A stretch of 64,000 nucleotides of DNA from Ricordea florida (lineage: Eukaryota > Cnidaria > Anthozoa > Corallimorpharia > Ricordeidae): NCBI GenBank assembly GCA_949710005.1, contig OX453273.1, positions 33,793,250 through 33,857,249 on the forward strand, given 5' to 3'. Shown piece by piece: positions 63,936 to 64,000 of this stretch. The first letter of the stretch is position 1. Each line of letters starts with the position of its first letter. The notes below the pieces were generated by a model that worked only from the letters and a program-made list of their open reading frames with translations, was not told the DNA's origin and searched no databases. The translations under genes were made by a program, and so were the position numbers.

Positions 63936-64000
63936 CCTACAATAGCACGCCTTTTCACGAGTATTTGTAAACTCATTTTATTCAGATCAAATTTGTTGGT

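Larger units (their letters stand above)
61866..64000. other. Start of intron 1 of the second channel gene, repeats only
   Basis: No further exon was recognised. The interval contains a fragment of the 3124-3290 repeat family (61960-62035), an inverted-repeat element (62388-62572), a hairpin (63290-63385) and the interspersed repeat at 63665-63935. The short frames here are repeat-borne. Confidence 0.55.

Overview
The window looks like nuclear DNA of a cnidarian, most likely an anthozoan such as a stony coral. It is AT-rich and rich in fold-back MITE-like repeats, tRNA-derived SINEs and simple repeats. Its host genes have introns and cnidarian-style DEG/ENaC and amine/adenosine-like GPCR sequences. 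The species is inferred from gene and repeat style only.

Host layout. A single-exon rhodopsin-family GPCR lies on the minus strand (5696-6709). Its start-codon region is tandemly duplicated upstream. A 12-exon acid-sensing/degenerin/ENaC-type channel gene runs on the minus strand from 50167 down to 22880. All twelve exons were assembled by hand; every splice phase agrees and the coding length is 1,545 nt (514 aa). The first coding exon of a second DEG/ENaC gene lies on the plus strand at 61605-61865, so the two paralogues diverge from a spacer of about 11 kb. The rest is intergenic or intronic DNA with many palindromic elements and satellites.

The main feature is a 16.4-kb Polinton/Maverick (adintovirus-like) element at 29430-45848, inside intron 5 of the channel gene. 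It has terminal inverted repeats of about 150 bp and a 6-bp target duplication (CATTGA), and it landed in the A-box of a tRNA-derived SINE. It carries a protein-primed family B DNA polymerase, a retroviral-type integrase, an A32/FtsK-like packaging ATPase, a double jelly-roll major capsid protein and a probable penton protein. It also has a run of small membrane proteins, a DUF5679-like zinc protein, a probable single-stranded-DNA-binding protein, a PD-(D/E)XK nuclease and several uncharacterised proteins. Transcription is in blocks: two genes rightward at the left end, a long leftward block of structural genes, the integrase rightward from a 27-bp divergent promoter shared with the capsid gene, and the polymerase leftward.

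Four features of the element stand out. One small protein resembles the RNA polymerase subunit RPB6/omega. A SLOG-fold (YspA-like) nucleotide-sensor protein is present. A membrane protein carries adjacent YPxL and PTAP late-domain motifs, as if it recruits ESCRT for budding. Five hairpins with 7-8 nt loops sit at gene 3' ends, resembling the hairpin polyadenylation signals of mimiviruses and their virophages. Three genes are interrupted by a total of four single-step frameshifts with no in-frame stops seen, so the copy is either recently inactivated or carries assembly indels.
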